Assembly: GCA_937888595.1 (NCBI GenBank) | Contig: CALARK010000012.1 | Span: 248,001 to 312,000 of the forward strand | Reading direction: 5' to 3' | DNA: 64,000 nucleotides | DNA from: an uncultured Sterolibacteriaceae bacterium | GTDB taxonomy: Bacteria; Pseudomonadota; Gammaproteobacteria; Burkholderiales; Rhodocyclaceae | Part shown: positions 56,238 to 64,000 of the stretch, in pieces | Numbering within the stretch: the stretch's first letter is position 1 | Layout: each line of letters opens with the position of its first letter | Notes under the pieces: generated by a model | Databases searched by the model: none | The model's input: the letters and a program-made list of their open reading frames with translations, nothing else | What the model was told of the DNA's origin: nothing | Translations under genes and position numbers: made by a program

Positions 56238-58507
56238 GCAGGGGTCCGGGTCGAAAGCGGAAGGATCACATCGAAGGCGGCACCGCCTTCCGGCCGGTTG
56301 CGCGCCTGAATGATACCGCGGTGCGCATGCACGATCTCGCGCGAGATGGCCAGGCCCAGCCCGGTCCCGCCGGCCCCGGTGGCCGTCTTGCTGCTCTGCG
56401 CGAACTTGTCGAAGATGGCTTCCAGCTCCGCGGGCGGAATGCCGATGCCCTCGTCGGCCACCGTCAGGCGCAGCGCCGCCAGCGCGCCGCTGTCCGCCGC
56501 GCGACGCCCCGCCGGCAGGGAGGCGGGGGCGATCTCGATGAAGATGCGCCGGCCTTCGGGCGTGAACTTGATGGCATTGCCGAGCAGGTTGTGCAGGACC
56601 TGGCTGATGCGCTTGCGGTCGCCGAGGACATGACAGCTTTCAGCCGGCACCCGGACCGCGCAGGCGAGATGGCGGGACTCCAGCAGCGACGACAGGTCGG
56701 CGACGACGGCATGCACTTCCTGCCGCAAGTCGAGTGAGACCATCGTGTACTGCATGCGCCCGGCCTCGAGCTTGGACAGGTCGAGCAGGTCGTTGACGAG
56801 GTCGAGCAGGCGCTCGCCGCTGGCGCGAATGTGCTCGAAGTATTCGCGCAGCTTCGCCGCCGGCGCGCTCTCCGCCTTCTGGCTGCCGATGCGGGCGAAC
56901 GAGAGGACGCCGTGCATCGGCGTGCGCAGTTCGTGGCTCATGTTGGCGAGGAACTCCGACTTCGCGTGGTTGGCGCGTTCCGCGGCCTCCTTGGCCGCCG
57001 TCAGGTCGGCGGTCTGCGCGGCGACCAGCAGTTCCAGATGGTCCCGGTATTCGCGCAGTTCCTCTTCCGCGCGCTTGCGCTCGGTGATGTCCCGGCCCGT
57101 GCCGCGGTAGCCGACGAAGACGCCGTCCTCGAACAGCGGCTTGCCGTCGATCGAATACCAGTGCGTCGTCCCGTCGGTCGCCTCGATCTGGTATTCGAAG
57201 CCGCGAAACGGCTGCCGCGCATCCAGCGCCGCGCGATGTGCCGCCATCTCCGCCGCGTCCACCACGATCGGCAGGTCCCAGCGATGCTGGCCGATGAACT
57301 TGCCGGTGTTGGCGCCCTTTTTCGCCGCCCCCTCCGAAAATTCGACGAAGCGCAGGTCGGCGTCCATCTCCCAGAACCAGTCGGCCGACAGTTCGGACAG
57401 GTCGCGGAAGCGCTGCCGGCTGCGTGCCAGGTCGTGGGTACGTTCATCGACCAGCAATTCCACCTGTTCCCGCCGGCGCACCATCAGCCGCACGGTGAAG
57501 GCCATGACCGTCGTCGTCAGCAGGCCGAGCGCCAGGATCAGTTCCGGTTCGTGCGCGCTGGCCGATGCCACGAGGGCCGGCGTGACCGCACTGACGATTT
57601 CCCATTCACGATCGGCCACCTGCAGCCGCTGCCGGTGCACGAGCGCGGCCCGTTCGAGTTCGTCCGGAAGCGCCGCACCGCCACTGAGCGAGCCATACAC
57701 ATGCAGGACCGCCAGCTCCGCCGACAGGTCCGGCTGGTATTCGCGCACCATGAAATCATGGGACACCGAAGCGGCAAGGGAGGGAGACAGCAAGGGGCCG
57801 AGGCGCAATCCGGCCAGCAGCACGCCGCGAAAATGGCGCCGCCGCTCCTCGATGTCGCGCAGCAGGCGGCCGGCCGTATAGACCGGCAGCACGAGAATCA
57901 CGCCACGCTCGTTCGTGCCGGCCAGTTGCAGCGATGTCGTGAGCGCCGGCTGGCCGCTATCGCGGGCCCGGGCGAGGGTCGCCTGCCGCTCCGCGTTGAT
58001 CGCGAAGAAGTCGAGTCCGTAAAGCTCGGGCGCCGGCTGGGTCAGGTGGAGACGCAGGAAGGGGAAGTATTCGTCCCGCCCCGTCGCAGCCGTCGTGCCG
58101 CCCGTGCGGGCCGGCTCGCGAATGCGGAAACTCCTGTCGCAGGCCGCCCGCTCGGTCGCCTCGAACTCGGCCCGCTCGGCCGCGGCGACCCGCGGAGCCC
58201 AGACCACGCCATACATGTAGTAATGGTTCTCGACCAGTTGCGCGGTGATTTCCTCGAATTCGGTGCAGTCGATGTGCCCCTGGGCGGCGAAGGTGCTGCG
58301 GACGGCCTGCAATCCGGTGGCCACGGCATCGATGCGCGCCCCGATCTCCGACTGGTGCAACAGCGTGTCGTTGCGCAGCGCCTGCCGAACCCGGCTGTCT
58401 TCCCATTGGCGGGCGAAGCCGTAGAGGAGCAGCGAACCCGCCACGCCCGCCACGAGGACGGCGAGCGCGGCGCGGTAGCGACGGAAGAAGGTGGTGTATG
58501 CGGCCAT
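56234..58507 (-). CDS. CHASE-PAS sensor histidine kinase
   Basis: 757 aa. N-terminal membrane helix, periplasmic CHASE domain (about 40-300; YYMYGVVWAPRVAAAERAEF, YGLDFFAINAERQ), second membrane helix near 315-335, PAS domain with a GYRGTGRDITERKRAEEELR end, coiled coil, HisKA with SEFLANMSHELRTPMHGVLS, and HATPase with LLGNAIKFTPEG, VADEGIGIPP and GTGLGLAISREIV. No attached receiver domain, so the two REC proteins encoded directly downstream are its likely targets. CHASE domains sense small extracellular ligands; the ligand is unknown. Confidence 0.9.
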   Translation of the reverse strand: MAAYTTFFRRYRAALAVLVAGVAGSLLLYGFARQWEDSRVRQALRNDTLLHQSEIGARIDAVATGLQAVRSTFAAQGHIDCTEFEEITAQLVENHYYMYGVVWAPRVAAAERAEFEATERAACDRSFRIREPARTGGTTAATGRDEYFPFLRLHLTQPAPELYGLDFFAINAERQATLARARDSGQPALTTSLQLAGTNERGVILVLPVYTAGRLLRDIEERRRHFRGVLLAGLRLGPLLSPSLAASVSHDFMVREYQPDLSAELAVLHVYGSLSGGAALPDELERAALVHRQRLQVADREWEIVSAVTPALVASASAHEPELILALGLLTTTVMAFTVRLMVRRREQVELLVDERTHDLARSRQRFRDLSELSADWFWEMDADLRFVEFSEGAAKKGANTGKFIGQHRWDLPIVVDAAEMAAHRAALDARQPFRGFEYQIEATDGTTHWYSIDGKPLFEDGVFVGYRGTGRDITERKRAEEELREYRDHLELLVAAQTADLTAAKEAAERANHAKSEFLANMSHELRTPMHGVLSFARIGSQKAESAPAAKLREYFEHIRASGERLLDLVNDLLDLSKLEAGRMQYTMVSLDLRQEVHAVVADLSSLLESRHLACAVRVPAESCHVLGDRKRISQVLHNLLGNAIKFTPEGRRIFIEIAPASLPAGRRAADSGALAALRLTVADEGIGIPPAELEAIFDKFAQSSKTATGAGGTGLGLAISREIVHAHRGIIQARNRPEGGAAFDVILPLSTRTPA

Positions 58508-58548
58508 CTTGGGCGGGCATTATGCCTCGCCCGGGCCTATCCGCAATG

Positions 58549-58791
58549 TCAGCCGCAGCGGCCGGTCTTGCAATCGGCGGGGGGGGCCACCGGCACGCCG
58601 AGCTTGGCGAGGATGGTGTCGAGCGGGCAGAAGGTGGTGAAGCCGCTCTGGAACAAATTGGCGCCGACGAAGGCGGTGAACCACAGCCAGCTCATCCGGG
58701 TCAGGTCGACCTGGCCCGTGGCGTGGGCGAGTCCGAGCGACAGCAGGATGAAGAAGCCGGCGATGATGCGGACGATGCGATTGACGGTCAT
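58549..58791 (-). CDS. DUF2892 (YgaP-like) inner-membrane protein
   Basis: 80 aa with RBS AAAGGAAA upstream of the ATG. MTVNRIVRIIAGFFILLSLG then a second helix and FQSGFTTFCPLDTILAKLGV with a C-terminal CKTGRCG, the DUF2892 family, related to the membrane end of the rhodanese YgaP. The conserved Cys/FCP motifs suggest sulfur or metal chemistry. Coupled to the RND gene 14 bp upstream. Confidence 0.85.
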   Translation of the reverse strand: MTVNRIVRIIAGFFILLSLGLAHATGQVDLTRMSWLWFTAFVGANLFQSGFTTFCPLDTILAKLGVPVAPPADCKTGRCG

Positions 58792-58805
58792 GAACTCATT
58801 TCCTT

Positions 58806-61800
58806 TCAATTTCGTTGAGGTTGGATGCGGCTCTTGAAGGCCGCGAAGTAAAGCACCGGGATGACGACCAGCGTCAGCACGGTGGAAACGAAGATGCCGA
58901 AAATCAGGGCGAGGGCAAGGCCCGAGAAGATCGGGTCGTCGAGGATGAACAGCGCCCCGAGCATGGCGGCGAGGCCGGTCAGCGCGATCGGCTTGGCGCG
59001 GATCGCGGCGGACTGGATCACCGCCTCGGCGAAGTCCATCCCTTCGGCCACCTGCTGGTTGATGAAGTCGACGAGCAGGATCGAGTTGCGCACGATGATG
59101 CCGGCCAGCGCGATCATGCCGATCATCGAGGTGGCGGTGAATTGCGCGCCGAACAGCGCGTGCCCCGGCATCACGCCGATGATGGTGAGCGGAATCGGCG
59201 CCATGATGATCAGCGGCACGAGGTAGCTGCGGAACTGGGCGACGACGAGGAGATAAATGAGGATCAAACCAACAGCGTAGGCCGCGCCCATGTCGCGGAA
59301 GGTCTCGTAGGTGACCTGCCATTCGCCGTCCCACTTCACGGCATAGCCGGCATAGGGGTCTTTCGGCTGCCTGATGAAGTACTCGCCGAGCGTGCCGCCC
59401 TGCTCGAGCTTCAGGTTCGCCAGCTTCGAGCGGATGTCGAACATGCCGTAGAGCGGCGAATCGAGCGTGCCGCCCATGTCGCCGGTGACATAGACGACCG
59501 GCAGCAGGTCCTTGTGATAGACGACCTTCTCGCGCTGCGCCGGCTTCGCCTCGACCACTTCGGAAATGGGTACCAGCTGTCCCCCGTAGGCCGGCAGGGC
59601 ACGCACCTTGAGCTTGAGCAGCGCATCGAGGGCGGACTGCTTCTCGGCCGGCAGGGTGATGCGCACCGGAATCTCGTACTTCGCCTCGCCGTCGTGCAGC
59701 GGCGTGACGTCCTCGCCGGACAGGCCCATGCGCACCGTCTCGACGATGTCCTTCTGCGCCACACCGAGCAGGGCCGCCTTGGCCTGGTTCACGCGCAGGA
59801 TGATGCGGCCCGCGTCCTCGTCCACCGTGTCGTCGACGCCGAGGATGTCGGCCGTGCCCTCGAAAGCCTCGCGCACCGTCTTCGCCACGGCGATCTGGCC
59901 GGCGTAGTCGGGACCATAGACCTCGGCGACGATCGGCGCGAGCACCGGCGGGCCGGGCGGCACCTCGACGACCTTGGCGTTGCCGCCGGCGGCCTTCGCC
60001 ACTGCCATCAGGCGATCGCGGATGCCGACGGCGATCTCGTGGCTCTGGCGGTCGCGGTGCGCCTTGTCGACGAGATTGACCTGGATGTCGCCCATCTCCG
60101 GATTGGCGCGCAGGTAATACTGACGGACGAGGCCGTTGAAGTTGATCGGCGCGGCGGTGCCGGCATAGGCCTGGTAATCCTTCACCTCCGGCACCTGCGC
60201 CAGTTCGGCGGACATCGCGCGCAGCACGCGCGCCGTCTCCTCGACCGGCGTGCCGACCGGCATGTCGAGCACCACCTGGAATTCGCTCTTGTTGTCGAAG
60301 GGCAGCATCTTCAGCACGACCAGCTTGAACACCCCGAGCGACACCGAGGCGAGGATCGCGGCGACGATCCCGATCCACAGCAGCGCGCGCGCCTTGCGGC
60401 CCGACTGCGGATGCAGGAAGGGGGAGAGCACGCGGCGGAAGAAGCGGTCCAGTTTCGTTTCCGCCGCATCGGCATGCCCGTGCCCGTGTGCCGCAGGTTT
60501 CATGAGTTTCAGCGCCAGCCAGGGCGTGACGATGAAGGCGATGGCCAGCGAAATGAACATGCCCATCGAGGCATTGATCGGGATCGGGCTCATGTACGGC
60601 CCCATCAGGCCCGACACGAAGGCCATCGGCAGCAGCGCGGCGATCACGGTGAAGGTGGCGAGGATGGTCGGCCCGCCGACCTCGTCCACCGCGCCGGGGA
60701 TGATCTCCCAGAGCTTCTTCTCGGGGTAGAGCGTGTGCCAGCGGTGGATGTTCTCGACCACCACGATGGCGTCGTCGACGAGGATGCCGATGGAGAAGAT
60801 CAGCGCGAACAGGGACACGCGATTGAGCGTGAAGCCCCACGCCCACGAGGCGAACAGCGTCGCCGCCAGCGTCAGGGCGACGGCCGCACCGACGATCACC
60901 GCTTCGCGCCGGCCGAGCGCGAACAGCACCAGCAGCACGACGAAGGCGGTGGCGAACACCAGCTTGCCGATCAGCTTCTGCGCCTTCTCGGTCGCCGTCT
61001 CGCCGTAGTTGCGCGTCACGGTGAACTCGACGCCCTCGGGAATCACGGTGCCCCTGAGTGACTGCATGCGGGCGATCACGCCGGCGGCGACATCGGCCGC
61101 ATTCACGCCCGGCTTCTTCGATACCGCCAGCGTCACCGCGGGATATTCGGTACCGCGCTCGCCGTGCCAGACGTAGCGCGACGGCTGGTCGGCGCCATCG
61201 ACGATCGTGGCGACATCCTCCATGAACACCGGCTTCTTGTCATACACGCCGACGACGAGCTGCTTCACGTCGGCGGCGGTTTCGAGATAGGTGCCGGTCT
61301 GGACGAGGATTTCGCGATTCGCATTGACGAGGCTGCCGGCCGGCTGCGAGGCGTTCGACACCTGCAGCGCCGCCTTCAGGTCCTGCGCCGTGATGCCGCG
61401 CGCGGCCATGCGTTCGGCGTCCATCAGCACGCGCACGACATGGCCGGGGCCGCCGATGGTGACGACGTCGCGCGTGCCCGGGATGCGCTTGAGCTCGATC
61501 TCGACAGCGCGTGCCACCTGCTGCATCTCGAAGCCCGCCTTTTCCGGGTCGGCGCTCCAGAAGGTCAGCGAAACGATCGGCACGTCGTCGATGCCTTTCG
61601 GCTTGACGATCGGCTGGCCCACGCCGAGATGCGGCGACACCCAGTCGCTGTGCGCGTTGATCGTGTCGTAAAGGCGGACCAGCGCCTGGATCGGGTCCTC
61701 GCCGACTTCGTACTGGACGGTGATCACCGCCATGCCGGGACGCGACACCGAATAGACGTGCTCGATACCGGAGATGCGCGCCAGCACCTGCTGCGCCGGG

Positions 61801-62006
61801 CGGGCGACGAGGTTCTCGACGTCCTTGACCGTCGCACCGGGGAAGGGCACGAAGACGTTGGCCATCGTCACGTTGATCTGCGGCTCTTCCTCGCGCGGCG
61901 TGATCAGCGTGGCGAAGACGCCGAGCAGCAGCGCCACCAGCGCGATCAGCGGTGTCAGGGCGTTGCGGAGGAAGAACTCCGCGATGCGTCCGGAAATCCC
62001 CATCAT
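58806..62006 (-). CDS. RND-family efflux permease (AcrB/HAE type)
   Basis: About 1066 aa from MMGISGRIAEFF (ATG at 62004-62006 or 62001-62003); seven further residues in the open frame come from the GC-rich repeat and are doubtful. Twelve-helix RND architecture with two large periplasmic loops; FALIFSIGILVDDAIVVVEN carries the proton-relay Asp pair in TM4, and MIGMIALAGIIVRNSILLVD the TM10 counterpart. An HGHGHADAAE insert in the central cytoplasmic loop is unusual. Substrate unknown. Middle gene of HlyD-RND-DUF2892. Confidence 0.93.
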   Translation of the reverse strand: MMGISGRIAEFFLRNALTPLIALVALLLGVFATLITPREEEPQINVTMANVFVPFPGATVKDVENLVARPAQQVLARISGIEHVYSVSRPGMAVITVQYEVGEDPIQALVRLYDTINAHSDWVSPHLGVGQPIVKPKGIDDVPIVSLTFWSADPEKAGFEMQQVARAVEIELKRIPGTRDVVTIGGPGHVVRVLMDAERMAARGITAQDLKAALQVSNASQPAGSLVNANREILVQTGTYLETAADVKQLVVGVYDKKPVFMEDVATIVDGADQPSRYVWHGERGTEYPAVTLAVSKKPGVNAADVAAGVIARMQSLRGTVIPEGVEFTVTRNYGETATEKAQKLIGKLVFATAFVVLLVLFALGRREAVIVGAAVALTLAATLFASWAWGFTLNRVSLFALIFSIGILVDDAIVVVENIHRWHTLYPEKKLWEIIPGAVDEVGGPTILATFTVIAALLPMAFVSGLMGPYMSPIPINASMGMFISLAIAFIVTPWLALKLMKPAAHGHGHADAAETKLDRFFRRVLSPFLHPQSGRKARALLWIGIVAAILASVSLGVFKLVVLKMLPFDNKSEFQVVLDMPVGTPVEETARVLRAMSAELAQVPEVKDYQAYAGTAAPINFNGLVRQYYLRANPEMGDIQVNLVDKAHRDRQSHEIAVGIRDRLMAVAKAAGGNAKVVEVPPGPPVLAPIVAEVYGPDYAGQIAVAKTVREAFEGTADILGVDDTVDEDAGRIILRVNQAKAALLGVAQKDIVETVRMGLSGEDVTPLHDGEAKYEIPVRITLPAEKQSALDALLKLKVRALPAYGGQLVPISEVVEAKPAQREKVVYHKDLLPVVYVTGDMGGTLDSPLYGMFDIRSKLANLKLEQGGTLGEYFIRQPKDPYAGYAVKWDGEWQVTYETFRDMGAAYAVGLILIYLLVVAQFRSYLVPLIIMAPIPLTIIGVMPGHALFGAQFTATSMIGMIALAGIIVRNSILLVDFINQQVAEGMDFAEAVIQSAAIRAKPIALTGLAAMLGALFILDDPIFSGLALALIFGIFVSTVLTLVVIPVLYFAAFKSRIQPQRN

Positions 62007-62087
62007 GCCCTCGACGGGCAGCCCCAAGAGGGCATGCGCCCCCCTGTGGGGGGCAGCGAGCTGGTTTTGCGAGCGTGGGGGGCCATT
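62006..62087 (-). repeat. Second dispersed repeat family, copy 2 (between HlyD and RND genes)
   Basis: On the minus strand it begins AATGGCCCCCCACGCTCGCA right after the HlyD-gene stop and ends GAGGGCATG at the RND start. It aligns nearly end to end with 14074-14159. It contains the arms CCCCCCACAGGGGGG. Confidence 0.78.
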
Positions 62088-62088
62088 A

Positions 62089-63099
62089 TTACTTCGCCTG
62101 CTTCAGTTCGATGCCGGTCCTGACCGGATCGAGGCTGATGGTTTCGCCGGATGCGAGGCCGGACAGGACCTCGACCTCGCCATCGGCGACCGCCTCGCCG
62201 AGCCGCACCTGGCGCAGCACCGGGCGATCCGGGCCGAGCACATACACGGCAGCGATCTCGCCGCGCCGCAGGACGGCCTGCGGCGGCACGGTCAGCTTCT
62301 GTACCGTGCCGACGACGAAGTGGGCCCGCACCGCCATGCCGGGCACCACGCCGTCCGCATCGGGCAGATAGATCCGCGCGGTCGCGGTGTGGCTCTGCGC
62401 GTCGATGGTGGGCAGGATCTCGATGCGAGCGCCGTCCAGCCAGCGCCGACTTTTGCTGTCGACGACCTCCACGCGCGCCGTCTTCGCCTGCAGCGCATCC
62501 TTCAGCTTGTACTGCGGGATGCTGGCGACGGCGCGCAGGCCTTTCGGATCGAACACGGTGACGAGCGGCTTGCCCGGCATCGCCAGGTCGCCCAGTTCGG
62601 CATGGCGCTGCGCGACGATACCGGCCAGCGGCGCGGTCACACTGGCGTGCGAGGCGCCGGCACCGGCGGCGCCGGCCTGGGCCCGCGCCGACTTGAGCGC
62701 CGCCTCGGCCTGGTCCAGCGCGGCCTGGCTGACGAATTTCTGCTTGAAAAGATTCTGCGTGCGCTGGAAGTTCGCCTCCGCCTGCGCGAGCTGCGCCCGT
62801 GCCGCCGCGACATTCTCGGTCGCCTCGCGCGCATCGACGGTCATCAGCAGCTGGCCGGACTGGACGCGCTGGCCGGCTTCCGCCCTGACGGCGACGATGC
62901 GGCCGGACACCTGGGTCGCCACGACCGCCTGACGGGTCGCTTCGACCAGCGCTTCGGCCGGCAGGGTGAGCGGGACGTCGCGCAGTTCGACGACGCGTGC
63001 GATCGGCGTCGCCTGCGCCCAGGCCGGAACGCAGGCGAACGCCGCTGCGACGTAGAGGGCCTGGCGGAGTCTGAGTCGGGGTAAGGATATTGTTCTCAT
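62089..63099 (-). CDS. Membrane-fusion (HlyD/AcrA-type) efflux adaptor
   Basis: 336 aa from the ATG at 63097-63099, which gives a signal peptide (RLRLRQALYVAAAFACVPAWAQA). Lipoyl half-motifs VSGRIVAVRAEAGQRVQSGQ and ASVTAPLAGIVAQRHAELGD flank a helical hairpin (LAQAEANFQRTQNLFKQKFV), then beta-barrel domains. Periplasmic link between the RND pump and an outer-membrane channel; no TolC-like gene is in the window. Repeat copy 18 encodes KSRRWLDGA at about residues 216-224. Confidence 0.93.
   Translation of the reverse strand: MRTISLPRLRLRQALYVAAAFACVPAWAQATPIARVVELRDVPLTLPAEALVEATRQAVVATQVSGRIVAVRAEAGQRVQSGQLLMTVDAREATENVAAARAQLAQAEANFQRTQNLFKQKFVSQAALDQAEAALKSARAQAGAAGAGASHASVTAPLAGIVAQRHAELGDLAMPGKPLVTVFDPKGLRAVASIPQYKLKDALQAKTARVEVVDSKSRRWLDGARIEILPTIDAQSHTATARIYLPDADGVVPGMAVRAHFVVGTVQKLTVPPQAVLRRGEIAAVYVLGPDRPVLRQVRLGEAVADGEVEVLSGLASGETISLDPVRTGIELKQAK
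62431..62454 (+). repeat. Dispersed repeat copy 18 (inside the HlyD-type gene)
   Basis: Core GTCCAGCCAGCGCCGAC (1 mismatch) plus four T. On the gene strand it reads KSRRWLDG, a frame not used by any other copy here. Confidence 0.8.
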
Positions 63100-63104
63100 A
63101 AGGT

Positions 63105-63116
63105 ATATAAGTATAT
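63105..63116. promoter_or_regulatory. AT-rich palindrome upstream of the efflux operon
   Basis: ATATA-AG-TATAT, perfect 5-bp arms, 6 bp upstream of the adaptor start in otherwise GC-rich DNA. It resembles ArsR/SmtB-type operators and probably overlaps the promoter or RBS region. The regulator is not in the window. Confidence 0.45.
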
Positions 63117-63131
63117 CCTGATATTCACTCT

Positions 63132-63494
63132 TCAAGCCCCGGCGACGGCGTGGGCCGCCATGGCCTCGATCACCGCGTCGACTTCGCCGACGCAGTCGGC
63201 CACCTCGAACGCGACGTCCGGGAAACGGTCCAGCGCATCGCCCAGCAATTGCGGCAGGTCCTTGAGGACATGCCGGCCCGGCGCGAAGAAGATCGGCACG
63301 ATGCGGATCTGCCGCACGCCGCGCCTGACGAGGCATTCGATGCTCGCCTCGAGCGGCGGCTGGGTCAGTTCGAGGAAGCCGATCTCCACCGCCGTATCGG
63401 GGGTCAGCCGCTCGACCGTGGCGCGGATGCGCCGGAAGGGTTCGATGTATTCGGGATTGCGGGCCCCGTGCCCGAACAGGATGATGCCTTTCAT
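63132..63494 (-). CDS. cbiX: Sirohydrochlorin chelatase-like protein (short CbiX)
   Basis: 120 aa single-domain chelatase of the CbiX-short/SirB type. GIILFGHGARNPEYIEPFRR carries the catalytic His, and IRIVPIFFAPGRHVLKDLPQ the second metal-binding His. Inserts Co2+ or Fe2+ into sirohydrochlorin for cobalamin or siroheme. Same strand as and 20 bp after the MFS gene, 32 bp before the efflux adaptor. Confidence 0.9.
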   Translation of the reverse strand: MKGIILFGHGARNPEYIEPFRRIRATVERLTPDTAVEIGFLELTQPPLEASIECLVRRGVRQIRIVPIFFAPGRHVLKDLPQLLGDALDRFPDVAFEVADCVGEVDAVIEAMAAHAVAGA

Positions 63495-63514
63495 GCGCGC
63501 TCCTTCTCGATGTC

Positions 63515-64000
63515 CTACCCGATTTCATTCCATATGTTGCGGCACTGCGTTTCACGGATATACCACGCCGCGGCCGCCCCCAGCCAGGCCGCCGCCGCGA
63601 TCAGCAGCAGGCCCCAGCGGTAATCCTCGGGGGCGTAGAGGCGCACACCGTTGGCCATCGCCCCGCTCCAGCGCTGGTCCATGATCCAGCCGACCGCCGG
63701 CTGCAGCAGCGCGCCCATGAGGAAGCCGCCCATGTTGGTGACCGAGGTGGACATGCCGGACAGCTGCGGCGGATTGACCTCCTTGGCGCAGGCCCACGAC
63801 AGGGTGAAGCTGGCCGTGGTGAGCCCCATCAGGGCGAACAGCGAGTAGGTGGCCGCGGCGGGCAGGGCGATACCCGACAGCCAGACCAGCCAGATCGCGC
63901 CGTAGATGTGCGCGCTGACGATCACCACCGGCTTGCGGCGGCGCAGGCGGTCGGACAGCGTGCCGACGAGCAGGCAGCCGAAGGCGAAGCCGGCGAAGTA
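63515..64000 (-). CDS. MFS transporter, C-terminal part (5' end beyond window)
   Basis: About 161 codons reach the window edge without a stop. The segment starts at the edge with YFAGFAFGCLLVGTLSDRLR-type loop sequence (GTLSDRLRRRKP is the MFS loop motif), then about four helices: GAIWLVWLSGIALPAAATYS, LMGLTTASFTLSWACAKEVN, SVTNMGGFLMGALLQPAVGW and WGLLLIAAAAWLGAAAAWYI. It is the second half of a 12-helix major facilitator. Substrate cannot be told from this part. Confidence 0.85.
   Translation of the reverse strand, partial: YFAGFAFGCLLVGTLSDRLRRRKPVVIVSAHIYGAIWLVWLSGIALPAAATYSLFALMGLTTASFTLSWACAKEVNPPQLSGMSTSVTNMGGFLMGALLQPAVGWIMDQRWSGAMANGVRLYAPEDYRWGLLLIAAAAWLGAAAAWYIRETQCRNIWNEIG

Noticed and set aside
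62680..62705. CGCGCCGACTT stretch in the HlyD-type gene
   Set aside because: The 5' half of the repeat core is absent and the residues form the usual helical hairpin.

Overview
This is GC-rich chromosomal DNA from a betaproteobacterium, most likely of the Rhodocyclales. That placement is an inference from the hisG-murA-bolA-mla cluster, an MSHA-type pilus locus, a phasin, a class I PPK2 and the dense short-repeat content. No rRNA, tRNA, CRISPR array, transposase or integrase gene was seen.

Layout. 1-5953 (minus strand): an outer-membrane lipid-asymmetry operon mlaF-E-D-A-C-B, then ibaG, murA and a truncated hisG. 5986-25017: an MSHA-like type IV pilus locus (AAA ATPase, secretin, TPR protein, GspE-type ATPase, GspF-type protein, PilM/N-, PilO- and PilP-like proteins, a large lectin-like minor pilin, a second minor pilin, and a major pilin). 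It is bracketed by a sigma54 activator at one end and a membrane histidine kinase at the other, and it includes a class III adenylate cyclase. The major pilin has a good -24/-12 promoter with two enhancer-like sites upstream. 25067-29975: a KefB/C-type antiporter, then kdsD-kdsC-lptC-lptA. 30227-37159: phasin, a molybdopterin-binding-domain protein, an EI24 protein, hrpA, rluA and crcB. 37220-41896: a glnS-led run ending in ppk2, an Hpt/HD-GYP protein and a small lipoyl-domain protein.

41896-46141 is the accessory island. It holds a HigBA-like toxin-antitoxin pair between direct repeats, then three promoterless gene cassettes with matched integron attC ends (an Abi-alpha protein, a DUF4145 protein and an unknown membrane protein), then a CcdAB pair. 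The cassettes sit without an integrase, so this is a CALIN-type cluster. 46157-64000: ettA, a REC-TPR regulator and a small kinase; an aminotransferase; a Y-family polymerase; a dehydrogenase; DUF4202; a three-gene signalling unit (CHASE sensor kinase, REC-HATPase, REC-PP2C); an RND efflux unit with DUF2892; cbiX; and a truncated MFS gene.

The most unusual global signal is a short dispersed repeat with core GTCCCGCCAGCGCCGAC flanked by a T-run. At least 18 copies lie in this window. It has no stop codon in any frame and occurs both between genes and in frame inside genes, including essential ones (murA, kdsD). At two adjacent prepilin genes it forms the N-terminal leader or even the start codon.
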